The position numbers and the translations under genes are program-made. Shown in pieces: positions 1 through 11,996 of a stretch of DNA of 64,000 bases. Source of the DNA: Garcia nutans (lineage: Eukaryota > Streptophyta > Magnoliopsida > Malpighiales > Euphorbiaceae); the NCBI GenBank assembly GCA_947685225.1, contig CANTUV010000007.1, forward strand, positions 11,304,501 through 11,368,500, read 5' to 3'. Positions within the stretch are counted from its first letter, which is position 1. The number at the start of each line of letters is the position of its first letter. The notes under the pieces were generated by a model. That model was not told the origin of the DNA. It was given only the letters and a program-made list of their open reading frames with translations, and did no database searches.

Positions 1-3000
1 GTGCATGGCTGCAGATTAGATATCAAAATCCTCCTCTGAGCTCTTGGAAACACACAAATGGGATCTTTTGTGTGCATCTCTTCTCTACTCTTGCAATACC
101 AGAGCTTGTAGCCTTTGATATCATCAGATGAAGCATTAGACAATTCAATTAGAATGATTACAACAGATGATGATGTCACTTCTTCAAATACGAACTTGCA
201 CGCAGCAGGAAGTGAATCCTCTGCAGAAAAAGTTATTTTTATTCATTTTAGTAAACTTTATGCTTGTCTTTTTCAATATTAGGAGACAGAGAGCACAGAA
301 CAGCTATTAATGAATTCTAACCTCTACAATTTGAGTTTCCATTAGAAATGGTAGCCAGCCACTGATCTGCTTTGTCAATTGCAAGAGTACAAAGTTTCTG
401 CACATCAACAGCAGCTGAGAGTCTGCTGACAATACCTCGTGCCATCTTGGCAGAAACACCATTCACTGGGCCCACCTCTGTTTCTAGTTTCGCCTTTGCA
501 TCTTTCACAATGTCATGCAGTTCTTTAAACCTTGCAGTCCCATCCAATAGCCTGTAGCTCAAGTATATTCTATAACAGAGCACATCAAGGCGCCGAGCAT
601 CCTTAGCGATTATTAGCTGCTTCTTCCAACATCTGCCAGTATTGATCAAATCAGACCATTGCCATCAGTCTGCAGTTGAAATCTATTACAGAAGCTTAAC
701 CCACATTATCAATCAATGGTTACAGTTTGCTACACTCAATTAGAACAAGAGAAAAATCCTTTCTTTTCCCAAGCCATTTATGCTGTGAAAATCATATTTC
801 GGTGGTAAAAATATTATGGAATTGGGACCTACATGGCAATGTCTAAAGTATTGCACATGCTTCTTTCACGCTAAAACAAAGTGACAACACTTCCTCCCAT
901 AGAGGTGAAGAAGAAAATGTTCAACAAAATGATGAAAGTATTTACAAAATGTGTAAATAGAGGAAACTTTGAGTTGCTGAAACACATTAACAAAATTCAG
1001 ACACAATTGAAACAACGAACTGGAAAAAATAAAAACATTGTGTCATGAATAAACAAATAACAAAGTGCATTTTATTTACTTACCCAAGTATCCCTGAAAC
1101 TTTACCGCAAGAGGCACAGCAATAACTACCATCTAGCTGCATCAATTGCCCAAAATCAACAACGCCCACCTTCTCACGTTGAAGGGCACACTCAATATGA
1201 CATGATAACCCACAGGAATCCCCCTGACCAGTTTCAGATGTGCAAACCAACCACATACTAGGATCTTTATTGTCATCAAAGAAATGACAAATACAGCAAG
1301 AGCACCTCTTGCAAAATGTGTCATCAATGGACAGAACAGCTCTACAAGCAGAATTTTTACATATCCACATATTTGAACATCCAAAATCTGATGACTGCTC
1401 AGAAGCAGTTACAAGTCGAGTGGGGTTTTCCCCCTTTCTTTGTTGCTTCTTTAGGGAAGGTTGATTATTTGGGCTAGAAGAGGCTTTTTTGGACTCCTGC
1501 TTCTTGACTGTTTTGCTACCTATTTTCATCAGGTCTGTAGTTTTGTTCTTTGAGGAAGCTGAGTGCTTTCTGTCCTTGTCAAAGCAAGTTCGAAGAATTT
1601 CCTTTTTTGGACCAGGTTTCAGAAACTCTTGAAGAAGTTCTGGACTTCTTGAAGCATCATCTGAATTCCCATTTTTCTCAGGGGTGCTATGCACGCTGGA
1701 GGAAAGGCTTTGAACACCAGAAACTGGATGGAAACAACACACCAACTTAAAAAGTGAGCTCTTTGATAGAAAATAAAACACATCTAACACATACAATACA
1801 CCTGTACATGCAAACATGCAAATAAAAAGCCAACTGTCCGGCATTATTGTTAAACATTGTGTCAAGGAACTTCACTACAGAACTTCTTTTCTTTTCTTTT
1901 TGAAATCTTCTTCAGCTTATTTTTTTTTCCTCCAATATTAGTTCACCTAGTCACCCTACTTATACAGGCAATGCGATTTCTGGAAGCTAATTTTTTGGGT
2001 TTTATATAAATTCTATATGCACTGCAATGAATAATTTGACTATAAAACTGAATTTCCTTGTAAATTATTCTCTTAATCATTCAACATGGAACTCCACTGC
2101 ATCTTTTTCTTAGGTGCAGATATTTTATATTTACCAAGCGTATATATAAAATCTAGTCCAGAATTTTCAACATTGTTCTCAGTGGAACATTATATAATGT
2201 GTTGAAGATAAATAAAACAGACATAATGTAGTAACAATTTGCTACTTCTGGCACATAATATATGCTAGGAATCCCATACTAACAGGTTGTTAGCATGGAG
2301 GATGAGAAGTTTGTTGAACCTATGTCAAGTGGGAATCTGCAACTCATGGCACAGTTATTGGATTCTTAAAATACCTTACACAGAGAAAAATGAAAGAGGA
2401 GAAGACAAATGTTGCACGTGAACCCAATATAGATAGAATGGCAATACATGGATATTGATTTTGTTTATCAACTTCTAAAAATAATTTATCATCGCTGTAA
2501 ATAGTAAAATTGGTACAAACTGCCATATATGTGGTTGGGCTGCCATAAAGTCGTGACTACAGAATGCCCTTGCCCAATTTTTCAAGGTCTTGGTCTAAAA
2601 TAAACTTCTATGATGAAGCAATATTATTGAGTAGCATTTCAAGGATAAAGCAGTTATAGTGCACAAAGCTTTTGATTGATAGGTTCTCGATTAGGCAAAG
2701 AAAATGTTGAAGCCAACATAAATTCAAGAAGAAGCATAACATAGAACACCAAATTCTGAGCCAGTCAAATTGCGGCAAATTAAAGACAATTAGAGTACAA
2801 TTGAAGACAGCATAAGCTTCTTTAGCATTTAGATCTCAGTGACCTAAAATAAACAGTAAAAATAAGAAAATTAACTGGCTGGGGAGATCAACATAGTGCA
2901 ATTTTTCCCCTTAAGGGATCAGCCATTGGATTGTCCTGATTCCCAATGCAATAAATAAATGGATAACACCAACTAACCTCACTCAATAACTTGGCAGTTT

Positions 3001-4779
3001 ATGAAAATTTTATGGTCAAATGTTTAAATTGCTAGAAATCAAATTAAAGAATATCCAACTCAATATAACCCAATCAAATTATAAGACAAACTTATACAAA
3101 CTATTAGTATTCGTATTAGACAATAAGGCACACTTGAAAACTGCAAAGAAGGAAACCAGAAAAGAAAGAAGAACGAAAAAAGCCAGAAGGGGATCATGAA
3201 GCAAGATTAAGAATCTTAAAGCAATTGCCCAACTCTCAACTCTCCAGCACTTTTGAGCATTTGGAGGTAGGAAAAGGTGTGCAAAGTCCCATTCAAATTC
3301 CCCAATTCCAAAGTGAAGAATACAACAAATTCAATCATTGATGGAGCATTAAGTCAAAATGCTTGAAGCCAGTGACAATAAATATATACAGTTAGCAATT
3401 TGCTAAAACGAAAAACAGTTGTTGACCAAACTTCTAGAATATGCATTGACCCCGATCAATCAAGTAATGTTTTTTATTTATCGCATCACATTCACTATTC
3501 AAATTTGAAGAACTTTTATAAATTGCAAGTATAAAAATATTCCAAATAAACAGAGCAGGTAATCAACTTATATTGCTTGTCTAGGTAGCTTTAAATGATG
3601 TTGAGCAAACAAGTCGTCTAGAATCAAAGAAGGATGTTTGATATTGATTAACAAGATAAATAAATAATGTCATCAAATGACCATAAAAATGATGATAAAT
3701 GAAAAGAAACCATAGGAGAAGAGATCGATAGGATTACAGGTTTAGCAGATGCTGCTCTACCAAGATATATTAGGTGGCGTATGTTAGGCGGTTTCAAAGT
3801 CCTTAGCAGTATCACAATTATTAAAGAAAAGCAACAAACTAGAAAACGTGAAACTTACAATAATTCCCCTTCCATGTTGATGATTCATTAGCATTTTGAA
3901 GAGTTTCATAACTAGCTTATCATATGTTTCTCAAATGCTTAACTAATCCGGATGTAATGCTCAACAAATTTTGCATTTAATTCTAAACTACGTTCTACAA
4001 TTCCTTTGTAAGAGGTTCCTCCAACTGCTTTACATCTCCATATCATTTTTTTACTTCAAACTCAGTTACTAATTTCTGTCCTCACACGAGGATAGCCAAC
4101 TAGTGTGAAATTAACATTTGTATGTTCAATAAGATAATTGACAATACCAACATAGGAATTGATTCTTGAATATAATTGAGAAGTGAATTCAATCTCAAAA
4201 GAAAAATGGGAACGGATTGGCTAAAACTATGCTAGTACCCCACATCTAAAGGAAAGTAGGCCCATAAAATTCCATAACTCAGTTAGATGAAGTACAAAAC
4301 TAAGGAAAAATTGTGCACTAACCAGAACAGGAGGAAAGAATGTAAAAGGGAATGCAGATCGAGAAATGGCATGGCAATCAACCACACATTGCCCTAATAG
4401 TGAGGCATTCACGCCATCTTGTTTGTGGTCCTCAATGGGACGCTCTAATTGTTTGAACTTGAGATTTACTACTGTGACGCTCAAATCCCTAGATTAGGAC
4501 TTGTGAGAGGAGTTGGATTATGACAAGGAGGAATATCCGATTATGTGGAGCAAATAGTAATCCCAAAAAAAAGTCCTTTGGCCGGGTCCAACAAGCTCAG
4601 TGAGCTGAAAAATATCATAATAAGTAATCCCCATCTCTTCTTCTATTATTTTTTACACAATCAGTGTTCAAAGTATATATGAAAGTCAAAACGATCACAA
4701 AACCAAATAACAAGCAGCAAAATGACAAGAAAAAGATAAAGAGCAAACCTCTAGCAAGGAATTTATCCTCTAAGTCCAT
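1..4779 (-). CDS. VIL1: VIN3-like protein 1 (VIL1/VRN5-like), PHD-FNIII protein, 3' end outside window
   Basis: VEL-family proteins assist Polycomb repressive complex 2 in the nucleus and are known for silencing FLC during vernalization. Coding exons read on the minus strand are 4779-4749 (MDLEDKFLAR), 1723-1084, 632-322 and 220 to the window edge. All introns have GT-AG ends (4748-1724, 1083-633, 321-221) and the frame is continuous across each junction, giving 400 visible residues. Residues about 130-220 form the Cys-rich atypical PHD region (CKNSACRAVL, CKRCSCCICH, GLSCHIECAL, SYCCASCGKV). Residues about 225-325 are the helical domain after CWKKQL. From about 328 the FNIII domain begins (SDDIKGYKLWYCKS), cut near NLQPCT. 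The C-terminal VEL domain must lie beyond the edge. The residue-1 Met was chosen because the MDLEDKF start is typical of this subfamily and splices in frame; the Met at 1865 lies in the intron. Lys-rich and Ser-rich stretches precede the PHD region. Confidence 0.93.
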
Positions 4780-4817
4780 ATTTCAACAGGCCAACGCAAT
4801 AATTTTGGCAGCCCTGC
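4780..4817 (-). other. VIL1: 5' UTR part of VIL1 exon 2
   Basis: On the minus strand a pyrimidine-rich TTTTTGCAG acceptor ends at 4818. Exon 2 then runs 4817-4749, with 38 bases of leader before the ATG at 4779-4777 and 31 coding bases before the GT donor at 4748. Confidence 0.7.
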
Positions 4818-5737
4818 CTGCAAAAATACAATTTCAAACACCAAAACATCTTCAAGTCAAGTTTCCACCAGTTCCCAGAACACTAGGAATCTTAAAAATT
4901 TTCACAGCCTAAATGAATATTTGACTTTCGCTCCCAAGTAAAAAAAAAAGATAACAAAATTTCAAATAAGACATACTTTGCTTAGTAAAGGTGAATTTTT
5001 CACATACGTCAACCAAAAATAACAGCATTTCTTCCTCTTTTCTTCTCTTGCAGTTAAAGAAAACTACATTGCACGATCCAAAATTCTCTCATCCGCAAAG
5101 CTGAACATACTTTTTCCTTTTCCTCTTTTCCTCAGCAATGCAGCTGATGAGAGAAACGGAATTATCCAAAAACCGCACCAAATAATAGCACTGTACATCA
5201 AACACAAATACCAAATTAAATTTTAGAAACAAAAACATAATAAAATCTTCAAAATACATTAAAAATTTCTCTGTTTCAAAGAAAAATAATTAAACATCCC
5301 ATACACAATTTCATGCGACATCAACATATCCCATTTTTAACCATATAAACAACAAAAATATGCAGGCTTCAAATAACAGAATCCAAAACGACATGTCACT
5401 AGCGAATGAATATCCGTACATTGTGTGGATTTAACGTGAACAAATATATATAAATACTAATGGTTAATAAATCAAAAACAAAACAAAATAAAAATTTGAA
5501 ATGTGGAAAAGCAGATGAAACTTCAAAACACGAGGGAAGAAGTATAAGAAAACGAAAGAAAACTGAGACGAAAACAGAAAAAAACGAAGAGAAGAGGAAC
5601 GGATCTGAGAGTTGAAACGCAGAGTCCAAAAATTAAAACGACAATTCGAAAAACCAAAAACAAAATACTAATACTAATAATAATAATAGTAAATAAAAAC
5701 AGAAATAACAGAAGAAGAAGGAGAAGGAGAAGAGTAC

Positions 5738-5930
5738 CTGTGGATAATGGGAGATGAATCTAGGGTTTTAATGGGGCCAAAATAGCAAAGAATTCGCTTT
5801 GAGAGGATACAAATCCGAAGAGAGAGAAACTTTCTCTCTCTTTCTCTATTTCTTTGTTAGTTTGTTAGAGAGAGAGAGAGAGAAAGCTTGTACGAGTTGT
5901 TCACGTTTTAGAGCTATACTACTACTAAAG
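5738..5930 (-). other. VIL1: Non-coding first exon (5' UTR) of the VIL1-like gene
   Basis: Reading the minus strand, CTAGATTCATCTCC leads to a donor CCACAG/GTACTC, with the exon ending at 5738. No ATG occurs between about 5930 and 5738. An in-frame TAG precedes the donor when it is joined directly to the PHD exon. This supports a leader exon separated by a roughly 920-bp intron from the ATG exon at 4817-4749. The upstream limit is a guess, as no transcription start can be read with certainty. Confidence 0.6.
5867..5883. repeat. (GA)n microsatellite in the VIL1 promoter/leader
   Basis: An uninterrupted GA run reads as CT on the transcribed strand. With the CT-rich bases at 5830-5850 it resembles the pyrimidine patches common at plant core promoters and 5' leaders. 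Its regulatory role is inferred. Confidence 0.7.
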
Positions 5931-6014
5931 CTTGAGACGACGAGGAAGGGAAAAGAACTCACGCGCTAAAGTTACGCGTTTGGGCCATCTTATTCGGTTT
6001 GAAACGCAGATTTA

Positions 6015-6405
6015 GGGCCTGTTTGATTTAGCTGATCATAGCAGCTGGTAGCTGATAGCGGTTGCCGATAGCTGATAGTTGATAGCTGATTCGGGTTAGT
6101 GTTTGGTAAAAATACAATAGTTGTTGCAGTTTGAATGTAAAATTACCAATAAGTATATTATTATCTAATAAATATTAATTTTTATTTTATTTTAATAGGG
6201 TTAATATAGTCTTAATATGAATTAACTATCAGCTGATATGAAAAAGCTCCGAGTATGAGCTTATTGAAACAGCAGCTGTTTGGGGTTTCTAACAGCTATC
6301 AGCTGCTGTTTTAAAATTTTACCAAACATTAAATTTTACCAAACAGCTGCTGTTTGGGATTCAAACCTCTGTCAACTGCATCAAACAGCTAAACCAAACA
6401 CCCCC
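6015..6405. mobile_element. PIF/Harbinger (Tourist-like) MITE
   Basis: A 391-bp non-coding element. The left end GGGCCTGTTTGATTTAGCTG and the inverse of the right end GGGGGTGTTTGGTTTAGCTG match at 17 of 20 bases. It is flanked on both sides by TTA (6012-6014 and 6406-6408), the 3-bp duplication usual for Harbinger. Sub-terminal GCTGATAG and CAGCTG motifs repeat inside. There is no coding capacity. It lies just upstream of the VIL1 leader and could affect that promoter. Confidence 0.75.
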
Positions 6406-6408
6406 TTA

Positions 6409-7681
6409 ATTATGTTATACAGTAAAAGTAGGTGAACCGCTGTCTTTTGTTTTAATTGGTAAGCGGAGTACACGCTCTTAAACAGCACGTGAATTTGATG
6501 CATTTCATTATTTTATGTTTAGGAGGTTTGTTGGCAGCAAATGACTAATCCAATCCATGTCATTCAGCAATTAATATAACGTGGGTATTTGTATGATGCA
6601 ATCTTAACCGTTAGATCACATCGTAACTTTTTTTTTAATCAAATCACATCGTAACTTTTAATGTTTAGTTCATTTGGGTCTCAATTGATGACTAATTAGC
6701 GATAAAAACTTTCAATTTATTCGGATAGTATTAAATTTATTTTTTCATATTATAAAAAATTTAATATGAGAACAAAGAAAAATTTTATTTATGATTTGAA
6801 TACAAAATGTAAAAAATAATATTTGAGTATTCTAATGACTAAAAAATAATAATTAAATAAAATAAATTAATAAAAAAAGAAAACTTTAATATACATTTGT
6901 AATGCTATTGATTTTAATTAAATGTAATTTTGCCAATAGTTATTAACTAGTATTTTGAATACATTGATTAAACAAATTCATTAATTATGTCAATTTTTTA
7001 AAAAAAATATTCCATTTTTGAAATAGTCTTTTTTGATTGATTAATCGGGGAATGGGGAATAGGGATTGGGTATTGGTTCATAGGATTTTGAAGAAAACAG
7101 CAAAATCTAACACGTGTCAAATGAGTGTTAGGAAAGAATCAGTCAATAATAAATTAAAAAAATTAAAAATTAAAAATTAAAAAAAAAAGCAGCGAGGAGA
7201 AGGAAGAAAGAAGGAAAGGGAGCGTGGCACGTGGCATGTCAAACATGAGTTTTGGTACTTTTTATGAATCGTTTTTTCCAGGGAATTACTTACTGTTTAA
7301 AAAGTGAAAAATACACTTGGGTTTACATAAAACTTCCATGTAGCATTACAATTGTGGAAATTTTTTACTAAAGGTTAAAAAGTTGAAAGTTAGAATAGAA
7401 AAAAATAGAATTTCATTTCATGGGGTTGCTTACTTTTGATACTAATATACTTACTGGGGGAAGGAGTCCTTCTTTCGTATCATTATGGTACCATGTACCA
7501 GTTATTATTAACCATTAAATGATTCAGGATAAATCTTGACCGTTGAAATAATAAAAATTAACTATGGTTAGCCCTTTAACTACTTATCAGGGTTGAGTTC
7601 CACATAATCGATTCTTTTTGTTGATAGTTGCTCTGTATTGAATACAGAGAATTTAGCATGTTTGTATAATATTTTTATTAT
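6409..7681. other. AT-rich intergenic stretch without a visible gene
   Basis: Long A and T runs and no ORF with family features. There is a small GC-richer patch at about 7190-7250 (GA-rich, then GGCACGTGGCATGTC, which contains the G-box core CACGTG). No gene is assigned to it. Confidence 0.5.
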
Positions 7682-7683
7682 TA

Positions 7684-7957
7684 CTCTTTCCATTTTATTT
7701 TTATAGTCTATTATATTATTTTTAAACATTTAAAATTATAGTTCATTTATCATAAATAAAATTATTATTTTACTATTATACCTTCATTTAAAACACATTT
7801 TCTTACCACAATTGCAAGTAGCATTAAAAATAATTTAAAAAAATGTATTATATTTAGTGGTGGTACATTAAAAAAAATTAAATTTTAACTAAAATAACCA
7901 TACTTTATTAATATGTGTGAAAATAACTGGTCGACTATAAAAATGAGACGAATGAAG
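7684..7957. mobile_element. Stowaway-type (Tc1/Mariner) MITE, copy 1
   Basis: A 274-bp element between TA dinucleotides (7682-7683 and 7958-7959). The inverted ends share the core ATTTTTATAGTC (left CTCTTTCCATTTTATTTTTATAGTC-type, right its inverse with changes). The interior is AT-rich and non-coding. It is the reverse-oriented relative of the 276-bp element at 24999-25274: both carry GTTATTTTCACACATATTAA followed by AAAGTATGGTTA. Confidence 0.75.
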
Positions 7958-8361
7958 TATTATTTTTTTTACTCTATTTTTATCCATCCTTTCTAAATAT
8001 TATTTTTAATATTTTCTTCCTCCCTCACTTCAACATTAAATTTTATTTTTAACTTATTGACTAAAAAAAATTTGTTTTTTAAATAATAAACTTATAAAAC
8101 ATTCATGAAAATAAGTATAATAAATAAAATAACATAAAATATTTTGGAAGAGTGCTAATAAAAGAGGTGAATGTAATATTGATTGAATTGACTATAAGCC
8201 TATGTTTACTTTCTTAGAGTTGCAATGGAAAAGAAAAGAAATAAAGAGTGAAAAAGAAAAACAATAAAGAGAAAATATTTTTTTATTTCTTTTCTTTTGT
8301 TTGGTTATCCAATTAATATAGAAAAGAAAGAAAAATTTATAAAGTTGATTTTTACTCTTAT

Positions 8362-8379
8362 ATCCTCTTTATTTTAAGT
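8362..8379. repeat. Left target-site duplication of the LINE
   Basis: ATCCTCTTTATTTTAAGT occurs here and again at 11522-11539, directly after the A-tail of the LINE. The two copies are identical. Confidence 0.9.
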
Positions 8380-8380
8380 C

Positions 8381-10711
8381 CGTAAATTGAGTTCTTTGAA
8401 ACGTGCCATTTGTTCATGGAATAAATCCACATTTGGGAACATTTTTTATGGGGTTAAGGAGGCTGAGAAAGAGGCTATGGAGGCTGAAAGTTTATATTTG
8501 TCTGATTCTACGGAAGAGAATTATTCTTCTTGGCAGGTTAAGCAAGCCAATTTGGTACATAAATATAAGATTGAGGAAACCTTCTGGAGACAGAAGGCTC
8601 ACATAAAATGGCTAGGGGAAGGGGAGGCTAGAAGGAAACTTAATCGTATTTCAGCTATCAAGAATTCTGATGATATTATGCTTTCTTCTCAGCAAGAAAT
8701 TGGTCAAGAAGCTGAGCGTTTTTACCAGTCCCTTTTTTGCTCTGAGGAAGAGGATAATTACAATACTTTATTGGAGCCTATACCCCATTTAGTAAATAGT
8801 CAACATAATGTTGAATTAGTCAAGATTCCTGATGATGCAGAAATTAAAGCCGCTGTATGGCAGTTAGATGCTTCCAGTGCCCCTGGTCCGGATGGGTTCG
8901 ATGGGAAATTTTTTCAGGTTTGCTGGGATATTGTTGCTTGGGATGTCTGCAGTGCTGTAAATGAATTTTTCTTGGGTGTGCCTATTCCCAATTCCTTTGG
9001 TGCGGCTCATATCATTCTTTTACCTAAGGTGGCGAATCCATCTTCTTTTGGTCAGTTTAGACCTATTTGCCTTGCTACGTTTATCAGTAAGGTATGCACT
9101 CGTACAGTTGCCAACAGGCTAGCTCCCATACTGGACATGATTATTTCTGATGAACAGGCGGGTTTTTTGAAAGGCAAGTCAGTTCATGATCAAATTCTTA
9201 TAGCCAATGAATTAATTCATGATATTGACAAGAAAACGAAAGGCTATAATTTAGCAATTAAATTAGACATGGCTAAGGCTTTTGATAGGGTATCTTGGCG
9301 ATACCTAGAGGCAGTATTGTGTAAGTTTGGGTTTTCGGATAGATTTGCGGCATTAGTTAGCTCCCATTTGAAGGCTACTCGGTTTTCAGTCATTGTCAAT
9401 GGCTTGAACTATGGTTATTTTAAACCTTCTAGAGGGGTCAAGCAGGGAGACCCTCTATCTCCTTTGTTATTCATCATTGCTTCAGAAGGTCTTTCAAGAG
9501 GGCTGAATAGAATGATTATTCAGGGTAAAATTCTTCCTTTTAAATCAAAAAGGGGATGTGAAGTGGTGTCTCATCTAGCCTTTGCGGATGATCTCTTGAT
9601 TTTCATTAATGGTGATGTGAAAAGTGTTAAAAGTTTCAAGGCTTTTCTTTCTATGTATCAACAGGGTTCGGGTCAATCCATAAATTTTGACAAATGTGCT
9701 TTCTTCTGCTCTAAGAAAGCTCCCTCGAGCTTTGTGGATAAAACCAGCCATTTGCTCTCAATTAAGCGCCTCTCTTTGCCTTTTATATATCTTGGAGCCC
9801 CAATTTATCAAGGTATTAATCGGTCGAAGTATTGCCAATCTTTAATTCATAAAATTGATTCCAAGATGCTTGGGTGGACTAAGAAGCTTCTGACGTCTGG
9901 AGGAAGACTTCTGTTGATTAAACATGTTCTGAATTCCATCCCCATACATATTATGGGTGCAATGAAACTCCCGAAGCAAGTCATTAATATTCTAGAGAGG
10001 AAGTTTAGTGATTTCTTTTGGGATCACGGTATGGATAAGCGGTATCACTGGGTAGCTTATAACAAATTCTGCTTTCCTGTCTCTGAAGGCGGAGTAGGTA
10101 TTCGATCTCTTCAAGAAGCCTACTCGTTGAAGCTTTGGTGGAAGTATCAAGAAAATAATTCTTTATGGTCGAGACTTATGCACCAAAAATATCATCGCAA
10201 AGGCCTATTCCAATATTAGATTATTGATTCTAACATTTGGAAAAGGGTTTGTAAGGTTACTGCTACGGCTACGGATTTGATTGATTGTGAGGGGCCGTTG
10301 GTCTGGAAACATTCTCAAGGGGAAAAATTTATCATTTCTGTTGCCTATGATGAGATGAGACAAAAAAAGTCGAAGCTACTTTCCTTTTCCATGATTTGGG
10401 ATTCGGCTATCCCAATTAAGTTTTCAGTTCTTGCATGGCGTATTTTACACAAGGCTTTGCCTCTGCCCTCTAGATTGCAGCAGATGGGTTTTTCCCTTGC
10501 CTCTTGTTGTCCCTTCTGCCGCTCTGACTCAGCTTCTGCTTCTCATATTTTTTATTCTTGCCGGGAAGTTAACAAAATTTGGATATTTTTCAGATCAGCT
10601 TTCTTGTCTTGCTTGAATCCTCAACCAGGTTTGAAGCAAGAATTAATGCTTTGGTGGCTGGACAAATCTCCTAATTCTGGTGCTGGAAAGCTTATGAAAC
10701 TTGTTCTTTAA
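8381..10711 (+). pseudogene. LINE ORF2 fragment: reverse transcriptase and zf-RVT
   Basis: One frame is open from the insertion edge to a TAG at 10217-10219, then open again in the same frame to TAA at 10711. Reverse transcriptase motifs in order are LPKVANPSSFGQFRPIC, GFLKGKSVHDQIL, AIKLDMAKAFDRVSW, RGVKQGDPLSPLLFI and the catalytic LAFADDLLIF box (FADD at 9581-9592). These show an intact active-site sequence for RNA-templated DNA synthesis. After the in-frame TAG comes the zf-RVT region (KFSVLAWRILHKALPLPSRL, then CPFCRSDSASASHIFYSC). The upstream residues (AICSWNKSTFGNIF) match the linker between endonuclease and reverse transcriptase, so no native start codon is present. One nonsense codon and the later frameshift make it non-functional as read. 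Confidence 0.9.
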
Positions 10712-11412
10712 TTATTGTTTATAATGTTTGGCTGGCCTTCTGCAATCTCACTTGGGGAGAGGGAGGTTTCTATGCTCCTAGTACCATACAGGCTATACGG
10801 AATACCATCTACAATTGGGGTTGTTGTCATGCTGCAGATAAGAAGGCTAAGCCTTTGCCGGATTTCTGTGATTTTCTTCCTTCAAACTTCAGCCATGGGC
10901 GTGGTCTTAAACCCATGCTTGTTCGTTGGTTCCCTCTGTGTCGTCACTTTAAGCTCAATGTCGATGCCTCATTTACCACTTCGGCTTCTGCTGGAGGTGC
11001 GATTGTTGGAGATTCCCGAGGACATTTTAGGGTGGCTTATAGTTTTGGGTTGGATGCTCACTCGTCAGAGATAGCGGAGCTTCAAGCTATTCGGGTCAGC
11101 CTCCAATGGTGTCTCCAGCAACGGTTTTTCCCATTAATTGTTGAAACTGACTCTGCGTGGGCAGTTCAACAGATTGGTTCATCTTCCAGTGCTGGTCACA
11201 CGGCAGATTCTGTCAAGAGGCTCCTTCTGGATACTGCTTCCTCGATCACTCATATATTTCGGGAGGCTAACAGTGCTGCTAATTATCTTGCCACTAGTTG
11301 CAGATTTCATTCTCACGCTTCTTCTTTCTTTACATTTGCTTCTTTGCCTAAGATGTTGAAAGGCTTTGTTTTATCCGATTGTTTAAAAACTCCTTATTTG
11401 AGATTTAGATAG
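10706..11412 (+). pseudogene. LINE C-terminal RNase H domain, shifted frame
   Basis: The coding sense moves to another frame just before 10711 (VYNVWLAFCNLTWGEGGF) and stays open to TAG at 11412. The RNase H fold is visible: KLNVDASFTTSASAGGAIVG (first Asp), HSSEIAELQAI (Glu) and PLIVETDSAWAVQQI (second Asp). The final motif reads REANSAANYLA, where families usually have a catalytic Asp at the position of the last Asn. The frame change relative to the reverse transcriptase is a decay mutation. Confidence 0.85.
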
Positions 11413-11521
11413 TTTCTTCCACGTCTTATAAGGATTTTGTACGGATCTTATATGGGTTTTTTCCATCTTTGTGATATTTATAAAAATCTCGGTGGTGCCG
11501 CCCACCTTTACCAAAAAAAAA

Positions 11522-11539
11522 ATCCTCTTTATTTTAAGT
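11522..11539. repeat. Right target-site duplication of the LINE
   Basis: Second copy of the 18-bp sequence at 8362-8379, following the A-tail. The two flanking A residues make the exact junction ambiguous by one or two bases. Confidence 0.9.
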
Positions 11540-11996
11540 TGAGGAATGATAGATTAGTAATTTATTATTTTGTCTCTTTTATTTTTTTATTTCTCTTATT
11601 TTATCTTCAAATTGATGGGAAAATGTTTTAATAAATTTAAGAGAAATGAGAAGAATTGATTTCTATTCTTTTCCCTCATTTCTTTTCTCTTATTTTTATC
11701 CAAATAAAGAAAATAGAAGAAATGCAATTTTTATTCTCCTATTTTCCATCTATTTCCCTCAATACAAACAAAGGTTAAATATAATTTAAAAAAAACAAAA
11801 ACATAAACTATTTGATGACAACACTCAGAATTATGTAGAAAACTTATGTGTATTGATCCAGTTCAGGTAGAAACAAATATAGATACTAGATTGTTAATAC
11901 GAGAGAGAACCTCTAATTTATAACTTATTTATAAATAGAACTAAGCACCCTCTAAATTAATTACATGAGTTTATTGTTAAAAAGAGGAAGGTATAG

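Larger units (their letters stand above)
8380..11521 (+). mobile_element. 5'-truncated L1-type non-LTR retrotransposon (LINE)
   Basis: A 3.1-kb insertion bounded by identical 18-bp target duplications and ending in an A-tail (11513-11521). It carries, in order, a connecting region, reverse transcriptase, a zinc-binding reverse-transcriptase-associated domain and RNase H. The endonuclease and ORF1 are missing, so it was truncated at the 5' end on insertion, as is usual for target-primed reverse transcription. The identical duplications point to a fairly recent insertion. The coding frame is nevertheless broken. Confidence 0.92.
8198..11775. mobile_element. MITE-like element interrupted by a LINE
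   Basis: The left end GCCTATGTTTAC and the inverse of the right end ACCTTTGTTTGT resemble each other, and both are flanked by TAA (8195-8197, 11776-11778). Removing the LINE and one copy of its target duplication leaves about 418 bp of AT-rich, purine/pyrimidine-biased, non-coding DNA, a normal MITE size. The terminal similarity is short, so the call is tentative. Confidence 0.4.

Noticed and set aside
372..557. Plus-strand ORF over the VIL1 helical-domain exon
   Set aside because: It is the antisense shadow of a conserved minus-strand exon.
1724..1865. Start of the VIL1 protein at the Met at 1865
   Set aside because: The residues between this Met and VSGVQS are hydrophobic and unlike the family. 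A clean AG acceptor lies at 1725-1724, and an ATG mini-exon at 4779-4749 gives the expected start.
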